A DNA stretch of 32,987 nucleotides from JAEXNA01 sp050486105 (lineage in GTDB: Bacteria > Vulcanimicrobiota > Xenobia > Xenobiales > JADMJV01). Numbering within the stretch: the first letter of the stretch is position 1; each line of letters starts with the position of its first letter. The DNA is taken from positions 1 through 32,987 of the forward strand of contig JBJHCR010000029.1 of assembly GCA_050486105.1 (NCBI GenBank). The letters are read 5' to 3'. The position numbers were made by a program, and so were the translations under genes. Shown piece after piece: positions 30,641-32,987 of this stretch. The notes beneath the pieces were generated by a model. It saw only the letters and a list, made by a program, of their open reading frames with translations, had not been told where the DNA came from and made no database searches.

Positions 30641-31492
30641 ATGAGTAGTGCTAAGGACAACGCAAAAACGGTTCTCCAGATTCCGTTGGAAAAGATTCGT
30701 TTTAATCCTTTCCAGCCTCGGAAGATCTTTCAGCAGAAGGCTCTCGAGGATCTGGCAGCTTCCATCGCCGAGCACGGAGTCATTCAGCCGGTCATCTGCA
30801 CCCGTGATGGGGACGCCTATAGGTTGGTGGTGGGAGAGCGACGCTGCCGTGCTTCCAAGATGGCGGGCCTGTCTCACGTGCCGGTGATTCTAGAAGAGAT
30901 GACCGAAGCGCGACTTCTCCAAGTGGCGCTCATCGAAAACATTCAGCGAGAAGATCTCGACCCCATAGAGACGGCTCTGGCCTACAGCCACCTCCTTCGA
31001 GAGCACTCTCTGACCCAAGAAGAATTGGCTAACAAACTTGGGAAGAGCAGGCCTGCAATCACCAATGCTCTCAGACTACTATCTTTGCCTGAACCCATTC
31101 GACGTAGCGTTCAAGAAGGGGACATTTCGGCTGGACACGCCCGAGCGATCCTGTCCCTAGACAAAGAGAGGCAGCAACTTGAGGTTTGGAATCGAGTCAA
31201 GAAACATGAACTTTCGGTTCGTCAAACTGAAGATTTGGTGCGGGCCACTCGGGAAGGAATCGCCCGCTCTGGGAGCGAGCGTTCCACCTTCGAACTTTCT
31301 CCAGATTGGCGCGAGATCCAAGACCATCTCACCCGACAATGGGGGGTTTCGGTGTCCATCAAGCAAAAACACCGGCAAAAGGGCAAGATCGAGTTGCAGT
31401 ACGACGACGGCGTGCAACTCGAACGCATCGTGGAGCGCTTGATCTATCTAGGTGAGCGCATGGACCGGCGCTCTGACTTTCCGGTTTATTAG
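30641..31492 (+). CDS. parB: Chromosome-partitioning protein ParB
   Basis: 283 residues, ATG preceded by AAAGGAGG. The N-terminal CTPase domain has PFQPRKIFQQKALEDLAASI, the VVGERRCRASK motif that binds CTP and ALIENIQREDLDPIE. The central DNA-binding domain has a helix-turn-helix with LTQEELANKLGKSRPAITNALRLL. The C-terminal dimerisation segment is KGKIELQYDDGVQLERIVERL. ParB loads on parS sites near the origin and recruits SMC and ParA. Noc, a ParB paralogue also found after rsmG, is an alternative. The expected parA is absent between rsmG and parB, and I found no exact parS (TGTTTCACGTGAAACA) in the window. Confidence 0.9.
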   Translation: MSSAKDNAKTVLQIPLEKIRFNPFQPRKIFQQKALEDLAASIAEHGVIQPVICTRDGDAYRLVVGERRCRASKMAGLSHVPVILEEMTEARLLQVALIENIQREDLDPIETALAYSHLLREHSLTQEELANKLGKSRPAITNALRLLSLPEPIRRSVQEGDISAGHARAILSLDKERQQLEVWNRVKKHELSVRQTEDLVRATREGIARSGSERSTFELSPDWREIQDHLTRQWGVSVSIKQKHRQKGKIELQYDDGVQLERIVERLIYLGERMDRRSDFPVY

Positions 31493-31505
31493 GGCCTGGA
31501 GGCCT

Positions 31506-32987
31506 CTAGCCTTCCTTCCAGAGCAGCAGTTCTAAATGAACTCGATCTTCTGGAAGATCTTTAAGGATGGATTTCAGATAGTCGGGATTGTAGATCAGGT
31601 GCACATCCGTAGCATTTCGAATGGTTAGCCGTCCCGCCTGGGCGATCAGAGCCCCCTCGATGTCCACATTCTTTTCAGAAGCGTCGTAGATGATATCGTT
31701 TTTGGCGTAAATCATGCCCTTAAAGGAGATGGTTCCTGTGCCTTCTTGGGTGGTGTTGGTGGCGTCGAGAATTCGCACTGTATTACCCGAGTAAATGGCG
31801 AGGTCTTCGCTGTCGATGTCGGCCTCAGAAGGTCTCAAGGTGACATCTTCCTCGGCTACCAATTTCGCTGAGCCCTGGAGCCGTCCTTCCAAGGTCAGAT
31901 CACCCATCACAGTGATGCTGCCTTCTCCTAGGGCGTCTTCATTGAATCCCTCGGCATTGTACATGGCTGCTTTCTCGAAGTCCTGGAAAGCGATGATGGG
32001 GGTGTGTCCGTTCCAGTCGCTCGAACCCAGGGCAAAATGTCCATCGACCCTGACGTTGACTCCGGAGTCTATCAAAAGCGCCGGGCGATCCGTACTCCAA
32101 GCATGTCCCCCTCGGGAGTAACCGGTGGCTTGAAACTGGCCTTTGATGACGGTGTTTCCGTTGCTGTCGGAGGCGATGTCGAAACTTTCTCCGGTGACCG
32201 CGGTGCCGGTCACCGAACCCCAGGAACCCATCAGATGGGTCCAGGCATCCTCGGCGGCATTATGGGGCAACTCCGTTTCCTGATACCAATACTCTTGCAC
32301 ATTTCCGTAGACCGCACCCTCGTCACTCCAGGTGATCTCCAGGCGCTGCAGCATAGGAATATGAGTGGTGCCCATCACGGGGTTCCCTTCATCATTAACT
32401 TCCTCTGTCTCGTAGACGACTGCACCCATGCTAAAGACGTAGGCCCCAGATTCGATGACCACTTCGTGTTCCGGGATTTGGACCTCAGAGAGTTGGAGGT
32501 CGTGGATGTTGTAGTGGGTGGGAGCGTTGGGAAAGAACTGTCCCCCGGTTTCTTGCATGGCTTGCTGGAGGTGGTCAGGATCAGACAGGTTGGCATTTCC
32601 CATGGTTATCCCCTGTCCGGCCCACAGCACCCCGTGTTCGCTGGCCCCGGGTGGAGACACGAATTCGGTTCCTCCGTTATAAGAGGGCACCTGGATCCCT
32701 TCCTTTGAGCGCATCCGGTTGCGGTTCGGATCGACGCTTTCAAGGATCAGTTTCCCACTCAAATTGACTTCTATTTCCTTAGCAGCCACCGCAGAACCAT
32801 CGTAGATAGGAGCCATGATCAAGGTGGCTTCTCGCCGAACCGTACTGCTGCCCCGTGAGGTGGCGATCCGCAGTCGAGTAGCCCCAGGTACCACGTCATC
32901 GACCTGCCCTACGCCTTCAATATTGTTGAGGATCTCCACTTCGAAGGCAACTCCGGTCCGGACCAGGCGACCCTTCATGACGCTGTC
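31506..32987 (-). CDS. PilX-like pilus-associated protein, 5' end beyond the window
   Basis: About 494 residues are visible; the frame stays open to the window edge and the ATG at 32978 lacks a ribosome-binding site, so the start is most likely outside. The visible start has a TadE/PilX-like layout (repeated short beta strands, RLRIATSRGSSTVRREATLIM). The rest is beta-rich. The last 120 residues form a repeated beta-helix-like ladder with SITVMGDLTLEGRLQGSAKLVAEEDVTL, GTISFKGMIYAKNDI and VDIEGALIAQAGRLTI. It ends in VHLIYNPDYLKSIL, a phrase common at the end of PilX N-terminal-domain proteins. The missing N-terminus would carry the membrane helix. Probably a surface or type IV pilus minor component. 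It converges on parB with 13 bases between. Confidence 0.6.
   Translation of the reverse strand, partial: DSVMKGRLVRTGVAFEVEILNNIEGVGQVDDVVPGATRLRIATSRGSSTVRREATLIMAPIYDGSAVAAKEIEVNLSGKLILESVDPNRNRMRSKEGIQVPSYNGGTEFVSPPGASEHGVLWAGQGITMGNANLSDPDHLQQAMQETGGQFFPNAPTHYNIHDLQLSEVQIPEHEVVIESGAYVFSMGAVVYETEEVNDEGNPVMGTTHIPMLQRLEITWSDEGAVYGNVQEYWYQETELPHNAAEDAWTHLMGSWGSVTGTAVTGESFDIASDSNGNTVIKGQFQATGYSRGGHAWSTDRPALLIDSGVNVRVDGHFALGSSDWNGHTPIIAFQDFEKAAMYNAEGFNEDALGEGSITVMGDLTLEGRLQGSAKLVAEEDVTLRPSEADIDSEDLAIYSGNTVRILDATNTTQEGTGTISFKGMIYAKNDIIYDASEKNVDIEGALIAQAGRLTIRNATDVHLIYNPDYLKSILKDLPEDRVHLELLLWKEG

Noticed and set aside
1..32987. tRNA genes, CRISPR arrays and insertion sequences
   Set aside because: Looked for tRNA T-arm sequences, regularly spaced repeats and transposase genes. 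The few GTTCGA-like matches lie inside coding genes without cloverleaf partners, and none of the others was found.

Overview
The window looks like the replication-origin neighbourhood of a bacterial chromosome. dnaA and dnaN read leftward. The cluster rpmH-rnpA-yidD-yidC-khpB(jag)-mnmE-mnmG-rsmG-parB reads rightward from the same intergenic region, which holds perfect DnaA boxes and an A/T-rich stretch (about 24240-24425). The host is probably a diderm: it has a TolC-like outer-membrane protein, a membrane-fusion protein and a pilus-type protein. The short YidC without a periplasmic domain and the KH-R3H Jag/KhpB protein point to a deep-branching terrabacterial diderm rather than a proteobacterium. 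That placement is inference, and no species can be named from the sequence.

Left third (1-4490): a secreted protein of unknown function, then a small rightward set (BsuPI-domain membrane protein, two-helix membrane protein, double zf-TFIIB protein). A highly structured, unrecognised RNA candidate follows at 2561-2764, then a leftward four-helix membrane protein and a complete bacterial type A RNase P RNA (3964-4344) with its own promoter. Next, 4491-9869 is a tightly coupled four-gene operon: ABC exporter, HlyD-like adaptor, TolC-like protein and an M23-like peptidase relative. It is a type I secretion system with no recognisable cargo in the window. A gene-poor stretch of about 740 bases (9870-10607) precedes a 1033-residue multi-GAF SpoIIE-type phosphatase, a zinc-finger/HTH-like protein whose upstream region has two DnaA-box-like sites, an M29 aminopeptidase and a glycine-zipper protein.

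Middle (16150-20972): a leftward rimP-nusA-ylxR(rnpM)-infB-rbfA operon for transcription, translation initiation and ribosome maturation. Its RimP lacks the usual C-terminal domain. It lies directly beyond the dnaN terminator.

Right third (21215-32987): dnaN, dnaA, candidate oriC, then ribosomal protein L34, RNase P protein, membrane insertion factors YidD/YidC, KhpB, the tRNA wobble-uridine modification pair MnmE/MnmG, 16S rRNA methyltransferase RsmG and ParB. There is no parA between rsmG and parB. The window ends in a 5'-truncated PilX-like pilus protein on the minus strand.

The item I consider most likely to be undescribed is the RNA candidate at 2561-2764. It has a 30-bp uninterrupted basal helix, a second 9-bp helix and three apical hairpins, and every wobble pair I found is a G-U pair only if the + strand is the RNA. 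Other points worth checking are an inverted repeat overlapping the rnpB promoter, an operon terminator embedded in an opposing reading frame, and the rpmH -35 element placed in the loop of a terminator-like repeat.
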